Source: Peronospora farinosa (lineage: Eukaryota; Oomycota; Peronosporomycetes; Peronosporales; Peronosporaceae). From it: a stretch of 64,000 nucleotides of DNA. The notes below the pieces were generated by a model. It had not been told where the DNA came from. It did no database searches and saw nothing but the letters and a program-made list of their open reading frames with translations. Positions 54,168-64,000 of the stretch are shown piece after piece (position 1 is the first letter of the stretch; each line of letters opens with the position of its first letter). The stretch spans positions 124,001-188,000 of the forward strand of contig CANTFK010000863.1 of assembly GCA_947646735.1 (NCBI GenBank), written 5' to 3'. Made by a program: the position numbers and the translations under genes.

Positions 54168-55640
54168 ATGAAGCCTTCCATGGGCGTCCGACTACGCTTG
54201 ACAATGAATCATCGACGTAATCTTCGCTATATTGTTGTATTGCCAGTATGTGGTGCATTATTCTTGGTCATGTACTTGCTTACGAAGACACCGACGCCTT
54301 ATACTTACGACAAACTTACGGATGAAGAGGATAGACGGTATAATACACAAACGATGCTACATCAATGGCCAGGACAATGTCCGATCAAAAACTTTGAGCA
54401 ATTACGTCGTCTTTCAATTGTCTATACGTGGGTTAATGGTAGTCTACCATGCTACCGTGAATTACGTGAAAAGACTGGCGGTAAAAAAGCCATTGGGGGT
54501 TCGCGGGACCGAGAGATTGGTGAACTTCTGTACTCAATCCGATCATTTGAAAAAAATGTACCATGGCACACGGGACAAATCTTTCTTGTGACACCTGGTC
54601 ATATTCCTCATTGGGTTGACATGAATAATCCACGGATTAAAGTAATCAATCAGGACGATCTGTTTCCAGAGTATGCCAAACCCTTTTTACCGACGTTCAA
54701 TACGCACGTAATTGAACAATTTCTGTATCGAATTCCAGGTCTTTCGGATATCTACATGCAAGTGAATGATGACTATATGTTTCTAAAACCCATTGCTCCA
54801 CACGAGTTCTTTTCATGTGACGGAGGTATTCGACTACTACATGAAGGTGGACTGATCTCTCACGCTCCGCCTACACCAAAGAAAGGCATTTGGATTTCAT
54901 CCGTCCTCAATACACAGCAAGAAATGGATCTACGCTGGGGGAAGACGGATCGCTATTACATTAAACACGCGCCCTATGTTTACTCACGTCGGGCATTTGA
55001 ACGCCTTCACCAGATCTATGATCGTCCGCTGTATATGACACTCAAGAGCAAGTTCCGTGCCAAACCAGATATGAACATGCCACTGCTGCATCATTACTAT
55101 ATGATTGCCCAGGGCAGTGAAGAGCTCGGTATTCCTATTTACTCACCCCCTGCAGAACAAATGACCGGATACAAACTGATTCTCATGAAGAACAACAACA
55201 TTGACAGTCTCAAGCAAATTTTTGGACGGATCTTGGACGGTTCCTCGCCTTACAAAATTGTCGCGCTTAATGACGAGTACACGGATATGCGTGTAGCTGA
55301 CACGGTCATTGCATTCCTCGAAAAGCTCTTTTCTGAACCCAGTAGCTTTGAGCGCAAACCAGGCTCGGAACCGAACGCGCTTTCCGTGCACAAGCCTGGC
55401 TCATGCCAAGTGGACCCGGCAGTCTTGCCGCCGTCTCCGCCGAGGGTAGAAGCTGCACCAAAGTACCAAGTGATTGCGTATCGCGAGCTGCGCTGGGTGG
55501 CATTTACTAATTCCTTGCTACGTGGTATGGGCTTTGGCCTTGGCGGCATTATCATGTACATCCTCGCTTTGCTTGTACAGCGTCGTAACAAGGCACCCAT
55601 TGGCTCGAAGAAGAAGGTTGGTCCGTACGACAAGGTGTAA
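54168..55640 (+). CDS. Stealth-family hexose-phosphotransferase, Golgi-type membrane protein
   Basis: Single exon, 490 residues. An N-terminal anchor lies at about residues 20-40 (RYIVVLPVCGALFLVMYLLT) and a second hydrophobic segment at about 448-470 (GMGFGLGGIIMYILALLV). Stealth conserved regions are clear: CR1 LSIVYTWVNGSLPCY, CR2 REIGELLYSIRSFEKNVPWH to IFLVTPGHIPHW, CR3 IYMQVNDDYMFLKP and SCDGGIRL, CR4 around NMPLLHHYYM. The family includes the GlcNAc-1-phosphotransferase alpha/beta subunit (GNPTAB) and bacterial capsule enzymes, and moves sugar phosphate from a UDP-sugar to a glycan. The acceptor here is unknown. The gene faces a paralogue tail to tail, 365 bp apart. Confidence 0.9.
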   Translation: MKPSMGVRLRLTMNHRRNLRYIVVLPVCGALFLVMYLLTKTPTPYTYDKLTDEEDRRYNTQTMLHQWPGQCPIKNFEQLRRLSIVYTWVNGSLPCYRELREKTGGKKAIGGSRDREIGELLYSIRSFEKNVPWHTGQIFLVTPGHIPHWVDMNNPRIKVINQDDLFPEYAKPFLPTFNTHVIEQFLYRIPGLSDIYMQVNDDYMFLKPIAPHEFFSCDGGIRLLHEGGLISHAPPTPKKGIWISSVLNTQQEMDLRWGKTDRYYIKHAPYVYSRRAFERLHQIYDRPLYMTLKSKFRAKPDMNMPLLHHYYMIAQGSEELGIPIYSPPAEQMTGYKLILMKNNNIDSLKQIFGRILDGSSPYKIVALNDEYTDMRVADTVIAFLEKLFSEPSSFERKPGSEPNALSVHKPGSCQVDPAVLPPSPPRVEAAPKYQVIAYRELRWVAFTNSLLRGMGFGLGGIIMYILALLVQRRNKAPIGSKKKVGPYDKV

Positions 55641-56005
55641 GAAGAGACTGGATGAAGAAACAAGCGCAGAGGTTTTTTCAAGAGCAATGGCGAAGGCGTT
55701 ACTGTGAGCCGGCAGTATGATGCGCTATAGCCGAAATTGAGACAAGATGGTTGGTAGGCTTTGATACATACATTTATTGTACGAGTGCTAATGTGCACAA
55801 CTCGACAGCAGTCTGAGCAGAATAGACGGTTGTGATGATCTTTTTCAACCCGTATAATTGTTGCTTTGCTTTATCAAAGAACAAGACGCACAGCCAGCGA
55901 GCGACCCAATTGAATATGAAGCGATCGAGTATGGATTCATTACTAGTGTTTGCTTCATCTACTGTCGGCACCAGCAACAGCAAAAAGGCGTTTGGGTCCA
56001 GTCGC

Positions 56006-57442
56006 TTAATTTTGCTTGGTGACGCGTAGCGACAAAGTCCCCTTGCTCGAAAACCGAACAATGTAGATGGAGACCACTGCGGCAGTGATGAGACCAAAAC
56101 CATAGCCAACGATCGAGGCCAAGTTCCAGCCGAACGACGGTGTCATGTTGGCAAAAACGAGCTCATTGGGCGAGCGGTGTCGAGTTAATGTCGGTGCAGA
56201 TTTCCAGTCGACTGCATCGTCCTCTGCTCGCAATGGCATGAAGTCCGGCTCCGGTAGCGGGATAACATTGGGGTCGTACGCGCAGTCGTCACCGTGCCAG
56301 TTGCTCACCACGCTCACGTGGTGGCCTTCGGGCAACTCGATAAAAGCAGGCTCTGGCAGCAGCTGGGAGTAGAAGCGGCCAACCAATTCAGCCGTTTTTG
56401 GATTCTTAAACTCATCGTTCAACGCCAGCAAAACCTCGGGTCCCTTGTTATCTAGTGCCTTCTTAAAATGTGCATTGAGCAAGTCATCGTAATTATCCTT
56501 CACACGCAGCAGTACCCAGTCTTGGCATTCGCTAATGGGATTCAGCTCAACAGGAATACCCAAAGCCTTGGAACCCTCTTCCTGCATGTAAATGTGGTGC
56601 AGTAGCGGCATATTTAAGTCCTCCGGATGGCGTATCTGGTGTGATAGCATGGATTCCAGGTACTTGGCAAACTTTTTGTGGATTTCTTCAAAAGCACGAC
56701 GACTGTAGACATATGGTGCGTGTTTTAAAAAGTTGTACACGTGTTGACCTCCGTACGTCATGTCCATAAGCATAACCGTATTTCGTACACTCGCCAGCCA
56801 TGCATTGGAATTATTTTCACTTCGTACATGACGAATGTGGTTAGTCTCTGTAAGAAAGCGAAGTCCTCCATCACAAGAGAATAATCGATCCGGTGTCACT
56901 GGTTTAATGAATAGATAATCATCATTCATATGGATAAACACGTCCGTAAGTCCTGGAATCTTGTGCAAATACTGCTCAATCACATTTGTGTTAAAGATCG
57001 GGAGCTTGGTTTTATCCTTGGGCAAGAGATCGTCTTGGTCCACGACACGAACCCGTGGGTTCGATAAATCCAGCCAGTCAGGGATTTGACCAGGAGTAAC
57101 AATATAAATGGGTCCTTCGAGCCACGGCGCAAACTTGAGCAATGAACGGATCGAATACTTGAGTTCGTCCATCTCCTTGTCTCGTGAAGATCCACCAGCT
57201 GATAATCCTGCACGTTCACGTCTTTTTTCATAACAATTCTCAGTACCATTGACCCAAGTGTAGACAATAGCAGCATGACGTAATGTATCCAAGCGCGCCA
57301 CGTCACAGCGTGGATTTTCTTCGGATGATGATGTTTTAGTAATGAGTTCAACCATCCGTCCTGGTGGATCTGGAGTCTGATTCATATACAATAATGTTGC
57401 AAAGATTAATGCAAAGCTTAGTAATGCAAAGAAGCTCTGCAT
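56006..57442 (-). CDS. Stealth-family hexose-phosphotransferase, paralogue
   Basis: Single exon, 478 residues from the ATG at 57442 (MQSFFALLSFALIFATLLYM, an N-terminal anchor); the frame is open upstream but only through a GTG. CR1 AAIVYTWVNGTENCY, CR2 KEMDELKYSIRSLLKFAPWL to IYIVTPGQIPDW, CR3 VFIHMNDDYLFIKP and SCDGGLRF, then PEDLNMPLLHHIYMQ. A C-terminal membrane segment (SIVGYGFGLITAAVVSIYIV) precedes a short basic tail. It is clearly a diverged duplicate of the neighbouring Stealth gene in inverted order. Only about 206 bp separate it from the divergent epimerase gene. Confidence 0.9.
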   Translation of the reverse strand: MQSFFALLSFALIFATLLYMNQTPDPPGRMVELITKTSSSEENPRCDVARLDTLRHAAIVYTWVNGTENCYEKRRERAGLSAGGSSRDKEMDELKYSIRSLLKFAPWLEGPIYIVTPGQIPDWLDLSNPRVRVVDQDDLLPKDKTKLPIFNTNVIEQYLHKIPGLTDVFIHMNDDYLFIKPVTPDRLFSCDGGLRFLTETNHIRHVRSENNSNAWLASVRNTVMLMDMTYGGQHVYNFLKHAPYVYSRRAFEEIHKKFAKYLESMLSHQIRHPEDLNMPLLHHIYMQEEGSKALGIPVELNPISECQDWVLLRVKDNYDDLLNAHFKKALDNKGPEVLLALNDEFKNPKTAELVGRFYSQLLPEPAFIELPEGHHVSVVSNWHGDDCAYDPNVIPLPEPDFMPLRAEDDAVDWKSAPTLTRHRSPNELVFANMTPSFGWNLASIVGYGFGLITAAVVSIYIVRFSSKGTLSLRVTKQN

Positions 57443-57648
57443 AATGCACAGCAAAAGAAGAAGAAGAGAGAGAAGAGAAGAGACTAGTAGGAAGGGTCGT
57501 GGATGTATTAATTCGGAGCGTAATTCGTAGTGATGTGGACTACACACGTTATTATGTAGACGACATTAAGTTTGTGTCGATCGTATGATTTGTTTCTTTT
57601 TCAACCAATCATCTTGTTTGTTTTTATCACTTCTTAAAGAGGAACACA
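57443..57648. promoter_or_regulatory. Short divergent promoter between Stealth paralogue and epimerase genes
   Basis: 206 bp shared by two divergent genes. It contains a CT-rich run near 57455-57475 and a T-rich stretch before the epimerase ATG. A bidirectional promoter is inferred from spacing only. Confidence 0.45.
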
Positions 57649-59483
57649 ATGGCACGTGTGCTGGTGCTGGGTGGTGCTGGCATGATTGGTCGTAATTTTG
57701 TCAAATACCTTATAGATCGTGATTTAGTCTCTTCTGTGCGTGTTGCTGATAAGACAATGCCTGAAATCTCATACTTTAGGTACAATCTCTTTCCCACTTT
57801 TCTATTTTCTATCCGTAATCTCTTTCTCTCTAATTAGTCATAATCTCGATTTTCTGCCGTCTTTTGTGTGTTTTGTACATAGCGATGCACATAAAAAGGC
57901 GTTTGCAGACGACCGCGTTAAATTCGTCCAAGCCGATTTGACTCGTGATGCTCATATTGAGCGTGCTTTTGAGCCAGAATTTGGTCCCTATGATTTTGTA
58001 TTCAATCTCGCAGGCGAGTCCAAATGTGGTCTCTCGGATACAATCTACGCTTCCAAATGCCGGGATGTGGCCGTAAAATGTGGTGTGGTTTACTTGAAAT
58101 TTTCTGTGACTTTTTGAGAACATGTTGACAATTTTTGAATATTTACAATTGCATTTTCATGCTCTTTTTTGTGTTTTTGTGGTATTTTTTGATAGCCAAA
58201 AAGGCCCAGGAAGTGGGTGTTAAACGCTATATTGAAGTATCGACGGCTTTTGTATACAAATCGCAAGTTAAAAAACCAGCGAAAGAAGACGCTGATTTAC
58301 AACCGTGGACTCTACAGGCCAAGTACAGGCTAGAAGCAGAAGAAGAGATTCGAAATTTACCAGATCTCAAGGTCGTGTTCCTTCGTCTAGCAACGGTATA
58401 ATTTGACTAAATGTTGCTAGTTTTCAGCTACTACTATTGCTAAACCTATTTGTTGGTGTGTATGGTGTTTTTTATTGGGTATTAGGTGTACGGGTCAGCA
58501 GATTCGATGGGACTTATGCCGAGAATTGTCTGTGCTGCCTCGTATGTTTTTTTGGATAGGCGTATCATTGGTGTAGCTGGTCTGAGTTGACTTGGGTTTG
58601 ATTTTGTATTGTTTTGTGTTTAGATATGTGAAGCTGGAAGAAAAGATGAAGCTGCTTTGGGATGCAGAGATGCGTGTCAACACGGTGCGATTTGCGTTAC
58701 TTGACTTGACTATGAAACTCAAGTTGTTTGGAGCACTCAAGCTGTGTGGAAGCTCAAGTTGTTTGACATATTTTGCATTGGTTGAAAGGTTCATGTCTTT
58801 GATGTGTGCCGAGCGTTGTGGCACGTTACGACTGCTGGCAACGATGGAGATATCTACAACTTGGTTGATAAGAATGACACTAGTAAGTGGAGCTTTATTA
58901 CAATCTTGTCTATCGAAGAGATGTTGCATAATCATCCTGCTGCTTGTAGACCAAGGGAAGGTAAACGCTGTGATGGAGGAGATTTTTCACATTAAGACCG
59001 GCTTCATTGGCAAGCTGGTGTCTAATCTGGCCCGCATGCGACTCGCCGACGTTGTGGATGATGCTAACGAGAAGCATATGCAGCCTTGGGCCGATCTGTG
59101 TGCGGTACGTCCTACCCTTACACTTGACTTCCGAGTTTCGGTCTGGTTTACTCCACTCAGCCTGCTTTTGTGCATCGTTTTAATGTGGTCTATGGTATTA
59201 GGAACATGGTATTACCAACACGCCGCTGACACCGTACATCGACAAGGAGTTGCTGCAGCACAACCATCTTTATGCAGACGGCTCGAAGATCGAGTCGACG
59301 GGCTTCCAGTACGAGTATCCGACAGTACGTAGCAAATGGAATGCTGTATTGTATGATAGTGTCATTCCTCTCCATTAACAATTGTTGATACTTTGATTCC
59401 CATGGCAGTTGGAGGCGAAGGAAGTGCGTCTTGTGCTGGAAGAAATGGTGCAGCAGAAGATTTTTCCGCCAATCTTGTCGTGA
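57649..59483 (+). CDS. NAD-dependent epimerase/dehydratase (extended SDR)
   Basis: Nine exons are inferred: 57649-57779, 57883-58082, 58196-58395, 58486-58541, 58624-58684, 58789-58882, 58950-59104, 59202-59324 and 59409-59483; sum 1095 nt, 364 residues. The Rossmann start is MARVLVLGGAGMIGRNFVKY (G-G-x-G-x-x-G), followed by VKFVQADLTRD and DFVFNLAGESKCG. The catalytic region has YIEVSTAFVYKS and a K in the AKYRLEAEEEI stretch. The later NTVHVFDVCRALWHV is the usual SDR block joined across an intron. The C-terminal half (GLMPRIVCAAS, NTPLTPYIDKELL) fits sugar or sterol SDRs; the substrate cannot be named. Nine small exons is high for this neighbourhood. Confidence 0.82.
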
Positions 59484-59823
59484 AAAGGAAAAAAACACTG
59501 CTACACGAAGCAACTGAAGCCAACTTTGCATGGACATGTCAATACAAATACGTAGAATTTGGTGCATGTTTTATTACCTGCTACGCTTGACATGTTCGAG
59601 ACTACTTATCATCTTACTATACGTTTGGGAACTAAAGTACCTACCAACAAACAGACGAATGTTGAGTCTTTTTTTCTTATCAACGCATACAAATCTCAAG
59701 ATATTTCGAATCAGAGCACGCGTCTCCCTGCTAAAAAGCGACAGTCAAGAAGAGCTTCCTTCCCCTTTCATTTACCACATCACGGGAGTCCACATCAATT
59801 GAAGCTTTCGAGACACGCTCTTT
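59484..59823. other. Intergenic region before the multidomain MAPK gene
   Basis: 340 bp between genes on the same strand. Overlapping plus frames of about 90 codons cross it but have no recognisable content. It should hold the MAPK gene promoter. Confidence 0.45.
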
Positions 59824-62800
59824 ATGGACATGAACGAGATATTTTCAGCTGAAGAAGAGCTTCATAATTGTGAAGACACGGTTTTATACGAGATTCCGAC
59901 AAGTCTCACATCGTCTACAAGCACAAGTCCTATTGATGGCGAACCACGAGCTGGTAGTGATGTGGGTTTATTATTACCCACACATCAAGCAGAGAAAAAG
60001 AAGAAGAAGAAGAAAAAGGAACGACTTCGTACCCAGTCCGAGAGTGCAGCATGGACACGAGCATCACTTCGAATGCGACCATCTCCTCCTATTGTAGACA
60101 TGGCAGCAACACCAGCTCTTGACGGAGCTTCAAGTCTTTTAACACCAGGAGGTACTGACAAGTTGGATCAAGTTTGTAATCGAGAGAGTTCATTGTCTCA
60201 TTTTACAAGAGATGGGGGACTAAATGGATTTGATACGTCCATGATGACCAATAGTACGGACATTGGTCATCGTCGACGTAGTCATGATAGTTCCATGTCA
60301 ATGGCAATTGTCCTTGGAAGTCGAGAAGGTGTGATTAATATGTGGCGACAACAAGGACAGATTTCAGAACGGGCATCGGAGATTCTAGAAGATGCAAAAT
60401 TGTCATTGCATGGAAAAGAAAAGAATCTGTACAATGCGTCCTTGCGACGATTGTCAGAAGCTCAGGATCCACGACTTAATGCACTTGGAGAAAGGATCTT
60501 GTCGACGACAACAGCGGGGGAGACACGTCTTGGTGCAGAATCGTTGTCTACTACAAGTAGCATTTGTGATGTCGAGCAGGAAGAGGAAGAATCGGACGTG
60601 TTACAAGTGAAAATGGAGGCACATGAAAATGCTGAAGTGTTGAATATGACACCAACGCATTTGAATACAGCTACAGTCGTACTGCAGAATGGAGGCAAAC
60701 CTTCATTAGCTCTTGATACGGAGATAGACGTCAACTCGCCGTCAGGAGTCGACGAGCGTGACTCTGGTTTTCGACCACAGTCAGGAACGTTGTATCACGA
60801 GGCTGTCAAGTGGGAAGGCGTGTTGACTAGACGAAGCGAGTGGCTGAGGAGATTGGAACGACACTATTATGTATTGGAGGGTAAGTTTCTGCGAAGGTTT
60901 GCTTCGAAAGAGGCATACTTGTCGTCTAGAGATGAGCCGCTTGTGCCTCATCATATTCAGCCACCAAGCGATCCGCGCAAGCCTGTACCTGGTAGTCCAG
61001 CAGCTAGCATGACTCGGCGCAATTCTAGCAGCCCAGCATCAAGTGGTGTATGTCATTTGTACGCGCTAGCGGGGGTCAAAGACTCGTCCAGTCGCGCAAA
61101 TGGGTTCACCTTTATTACAGAAGATAAGAAGACACTCCAGGTGACAGCCCCAACAGCCGTGGAGAAAATCATATGGATGCGACTTGGACTTGAGGCGATT
61201 GTGGCGCTTCCAACGCTTCCTGTAGCACCGCTTGACATGGAGGAATTTTATGCGATGTTGGTGGTACTCTATACGGCCCACAGTGGCAACTGGCGCACAG
61301 AGGGTGACATGGCAGTGACGCTTCCTCCACCATCAGAGCAGGTTTTCACCCGCTTCTTCCGATTGTTAGACAAGAATGTTATTTTCTGCTCGAACTATCC
61401 GCCATCCGTGCCTTTTCACGGCTCTTTTCGTGGTCACTCCGGTGTAGTGACTTTCATGCATGACTTTGCTCGACACACGCTCTGGACGAATTTCAAGATT
61501 GGTGGCATGTCGGTGGATGGATCAATAGCTGTTGCTTCCGGCAAGGAGGAGCTAGAGAATCGTCGTGATGCGCGCAAGTTTATCCAAAATTGGGTGCATA
61601 AGTTTACATTCTATTCGGACGGACGACTTGCGCGCTTTGAAATCAACGGCGACGTCGTTGCAGCTAGTGCAGTCTTCAAGGTTCCTGGTGCGGCAACGAC
61701 ACTGAAACTTCCTCAAGAATTTAATGAGGTGGATGCTGAGCATGGTCTGGAAGGCGTATTGCTCGTCCGGGTTATGCAGGGTCATGGACTGAAGGCAGGC
61801 ACATCGGTTAAAAAGACAGTCAAGGAGCCGAGCATTACAGTGCGGCTCCAGTACCGAGAGCAGTCAAAGCCGAAGTCCAATCCAAATGTGTCTACGCTAA
61901 GTGCCTTTTCATCTGCTTCAGCGGGACCCTCAATTCTGATCGGTGGAATTTCGATGCCGAACCTTTCGCGAAAGTTTAGCTTCATGACCTCCGTGGCGAG
62001 TTCTGCCGCTTTTGCGGCATCGTCTGCTGTAGGCCACACCTCCACACCCAACAGTTCAACTCCGGTCGTAGATCCATTCAGCACCGGTTCCCCGCGCAAC
62101 ACAGATGATGAATCGTATTTGCCGACTCACCCGGTGTGGAATTTAGTTCTCGAGCTTCCGTTCTGCGATGTCATTGGCACATGCTCACTGGTGGTGGACG
62201 TAAAAGATCACTTAAAGAATGGAGTCGAGTCCCAGCTTGGCTTTGCTACATTGAATGTTGCCAGGTACTTGATGGCTGCAGATACCAGTGAGCGCACGAA
62301 AATGCGTGAAGAGGCAGCTATGGCAGCTGACAGTAAATGGTACTCGATCAGCAACGCTAAAGGTGAATATTGCGGTAAGGTACAGCTCGGGATTACCTGT
62401 CGACGCGTTAAGCTGGACGAAAATGAAGATGGTGTACAGCCGCGACTAAAAAAGAGTCAAAGTGTCGTCATCGACCGAAACAATCCTCCATCTTCTCACA
62501 TGTTGCAATGGGATGTCACTCCTGCAGCTCATTCTCAAGCGTTGTTAGGTGCTGCAACTCCAGCACTGAAGAGCGGTATGAAGCTCGATTATTATCCCAT
62601 GGGCGGAAGCGAACATGTGCGTCGTCATGGCTGGGCAAACGTGAAACTCTCACCTGAAAGCACTGGTCGCACAAAATCTGCCGGTGCTGTCGTTGGTGGT
62701 AAACACAACAAGGATGATTACACAGTACACAAGCAGTTTCCTTCAGGAGAAGAAAATGCTAGCGCGCTACCCGCAGCTACTGATGCCGTTGTCTGCAAGG

Positions 62801-64000
62801 AAAATGCTGACATGCATACGTTTATGGTGTGCGGTGCTCCTTTCACGATTCCGCGGCATTATCAGCTTATTAAGGTATGTGGCCGTGGTGCGTATGGTAT
62901 TGTAATTGCTGCCACGAACTTGCGAACGGGTGGTAATGTCGCTATTAAGAAGGTAATCGACTGTATTTGGCATCCGCATCAACTCAAGCAAATTCTTCGT
63001 GAATGCCGATTGATTCGCCACATGGCTCACGAAAATGTGTTGAGTTTACTGGATTTGATTCCGCCGCCATCGTACACGGACTTTCGAGATGTTTACATGA
63101 CGGTGGATCTCATGGAGATGGACTTGCATCGTATCATCTACTCAAAGGAGGTGCTACGCGACGATCATATCCGATATTTCCTGTTTCAAATGCTTAGTGG
63201 TTTGCGTCACATGCATCGCGCTGGCGTGTTACATCGTGACTTAAAGCCGAGTAACCTGCTTATCAATTCAGATTGCCAGCTCAAAATTTGTGATCTTGGA
63301 CTCGCACGCTCAAAAGAAGCTGATGATGTGGGTATGACGGAGTATGTGGTAACACGTTGGTATCGTGCACCAGAGCTTTTGCTAGGTAGTGCCTATGGTG
63401 ATGGTGTGGATTTATGGGCAGCAGGATGTATTTTTGCCGAGATGCTCGGTCGCAAACCACTGTTCCCCGGCGAGACGTACGTGCACCAGCTCCAGCTTAT
63501 CATGAATGTACTGGGCGTACCGGAGGAGCATTCGTTCAAGGAGAATCCGTTGGCCAACAAGCTTAAAGGTCGTCAGCTACTGAGCCGAACTCAAGCAGTA
63601 GCTGGTATTGACACAAGCACCATGTTCCCGAACGCAAATCCAGAGGGGTTGGATCTACTATGGAAGATGCTGGTATTTGACGTGGAGAAACGCATTAGTG
63701 TTGAGGAGGCACTACGGCATCCGTATTTAGCAATGTATTACGACGAAGAGCGTGAGAATGTACCGGTAGAAAAGTTTCAGAGCTTTGACCTGGATGATCT
63801 CGACATGTCGGACCTCAAGGAGCTCATGTTCAAGGAAATCTGTCATTTTCATCCAGAAGAGATGGTCAAACGTGCCCAGAAGCAGCGTGAGAATCCTGAA
63901 ACCGTGGAGAAACTTCTTCCTGGTTGGGTGAAGCGTGAGTCACGGAGTGTACCGGGCAAGTATTACTACAGCAACCCAAAGCGTGGCATTAGTACGTGGA
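59824..64000 (+). CDS. Multidomain MAP kinase: PH, NTF2-like, C2, kinase and WW (partial, runs off right edge)
   Basis: The frame is open without a stop from the ATG at 59824 (MDMNEIFSAEEELHN) to the window end, over 1390 codons with no intron. Residues 1-320 are low complexity with a Lys run. A PH domain (about 329-460) starts WEGVLTRRSEWLRRLERHYY. An NTF2/SnoaL-like domain follows (about 475-620, VIFCSNYPPSVPFHGSF, WVHKFTFYSDGRLARFEING). A C2-like domain is at about 642-860 (GVLLVRVMQGHGL, HPVWNLVLELPFCDVIG). The MAPK domain starts near residue 1008 (VCGRGAYGIVIAATN), with VAIKKV, HRDLKPSNLL, CDLGLAR and the dual-phosphorylation motif T1172-E-Y (MTEYVVTRWYRAPE). It ends in the first part of a WW domain (LPGWVKRES, YYYSNPKRGISTW). 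It is probably a membrane-recruited ERK-type kinase. Confidence 0.88.
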   Translation, partial: MDMNEIFSAEEELHNCEDTVLYEIPTSLTSSTSTSPIDGEPRAGSDVGLLLPTHQAEKKKKKKKKERLRTQSESAAWTRASLRMRPSPPIVDMAATPALDGASSLLTPGGTDKLDQVCNRESSLSHFTRDGGLNGFDTSMMTNSTDIGHRRRSHDSSMSMAIVLGSREGVINMWRQQGQISERASEILEDAKLSLHGKEKNLYNASLRRLSEAQDPRLNALGERILSTTTAGETRLGAESLSTTSSICDVEQEEEESDVLQVKMEAHENAEVLNMTPTHLNTATVVLQNGGKPSLALDTEIDVNSPSGVDERDSGFRPQSGTLYHEAVKWEGVLTRRSEWLRRLERHYYVLEGKFLRRFASKEAYLSSRDEPLVPHHIQPPSDPRKPVPGSPAASMTRRNSSSPASSGVCHLYALAGVKDSSSRANGFTFITEDKKTLQVTAPTAVEKIIWMRLGLEAIVALPTLPVAPLDMEEFYAMLVVLYTAHSGNWRTEGDMAVTLPPPSEQVFTRFFRLLDKNVIFCSNYPPSVPFHGSFRGHSGVVTFMHDFARHTLWTNFKIGGMSVDGSIAVASGKEELENRRDARKFIQNWVHKFTFYSDGRLARFEINGDVVAASAVFKVPGAATTLKLPQEFNEVDAEHGLEGVLLVRVMQGHGLKAGTSVKKTVKEPSITVRLQYREQSKPKSNPNVSTLSAFSSASAGPSILIGGISMPNLSRKFSFMTSVASSAAFAASSAVGHTSTPNSSTPVVDPFSTGSPRNTDDESYLPTHPVWNLVLELPFCDVIGTCSLVVDVKDHLKNGVESQLGFATLNVARYLMAADTSERTKMREEAAMAADSKWYSISNAKGEYCGKVQLGITCRRVKLDENEDGVQPRLKKSQSVVIDRNNPPSSHMLQWDVTPAAHSQALLGAATPALKSGMKLDYYPMGGSEHVRRHGWANVKLSPESTGRTKSAGAVVGGKHNKDDYTVHKQFPSGEENASALPAATDAVVCKENADMHTFMVCGAPFTIPRHYQLIKVCGRGAYGIVIAATNLRTGGNVAIKKVIDCIWHPHQLKQILRECRLIRHMAHENVLSLLDLIPPPSYTDFRDVYMTVDLMEMDLHRIIYSKEVLRDDHIRYFLFQMLSGLRHMHRAGVLHRDLKPSNLLINSDCQLKICDLGLARSKEADDVGMTEYVVTRWYRAPELLLGSAYGDGVDLWAAGCIFAEMLGRKPLFPGETYVHQLQLIMNVLGVPEEHSFKENPLANKLKGRQLLSRTQAVAGIDTSTMFPNANPEGLDLLWKMLVFDVEKRISVEEALRHPYLAMYYDEERENVPVEKFQSFDLDDLDMSDLKELMFKEICHFHPEEMVKRAQKQRENPETVEKLLPGWVKRESRSVPGKYYYSNPKRGISTW

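Noticed and set aside
1..64000. CRISPR arrays
   Set aside because: The tandem repeats here are coding minisatellites or LTR stems; repeat and spacer sizes are irregular and the genome is eukaryotic.
30362..64000. RXLR or Crinkler-type effector genes
   Set aside because: I found no secreted ORF with an RxLR-EER or LFLAK motif; N-terminal hydrophobic segments belong to membrane anchors of the Stealth proteins.

Overview
The window looks like nuclear DNA of an oomycete, most likely a Phytophthora or downy mildew relative. This rests on compact genes with about 65-100 bp GT-AG introns (donors GTACGT or GTAAGT, CTAAC-like branch sites), Stealth-type phosphotransferase genes, a PH-containing class I-like PI3K and a PH/NTF2-like/C2/MAPK/WW fusion, next to nested Ty3/gypsy elements. 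No prokaryotic signature is visible.

Bases 1-30361 are a nest of four Ty3/gypsy LTR retrotransposons. Element A (minus; 1-3820, resuming at 11769-13632) is split by element B (minus, 3821-11600, 340 bp LTRs about 7% diverged). Element C (plus, 13758-22524, 606 bp LTRs, old) carries a Copia fragment at about 18207-18890. Element D (minus, 22819-30361) has LTRs about 99% identical but a dead coding region. All have gag, protease, RT with a YFDD motif, RNase H and integrase; B, C and D show a chromodomain-like tail. B and D carry, and C retains the end of, an ORF on the opposite strand that overlaps the chromodomain coding region in the same relative codon phase in all three. This antisense gene is the most unusual feature of the window. 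D's LTR is also packed with perfect inverted repeats.

Bases 30362-64000 are a gene-dense host region. In order: SNRNP40-like WD40 splicing protein (+), threonine dehydratase (-), PH/Sec14 protein with membrane segments (-), a PB1-AIM-UBA protein resembling a selective autophagy receptor (+), class I-like PI3K with two PH domains (-), a small orphan gene (+), a RING protein with a DUF4211-like region (+), a CCCH/SAM methyltransferase-like protein (-), a decayed membrane-protein locus (+), an OSR1/SPAK-like Ste20 kinase (-), two convergent Stealth paralogues (+,-), an NAD-dependent epimerase (+) and the 5' 4.2 kb of the multidomain MAPK gene, which runs off the right edge. Several act in signalling or phosphoinositide biology (PI3K, PH/Sec14, OSR1-like kinase, MAPK), but nothing shows that they are co-regulated.

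Limits: exon borders come from GT-AG sites and frame bookkeeping (exon sums divide by three), not from transcripts. Family calls come from motifs read by eye.
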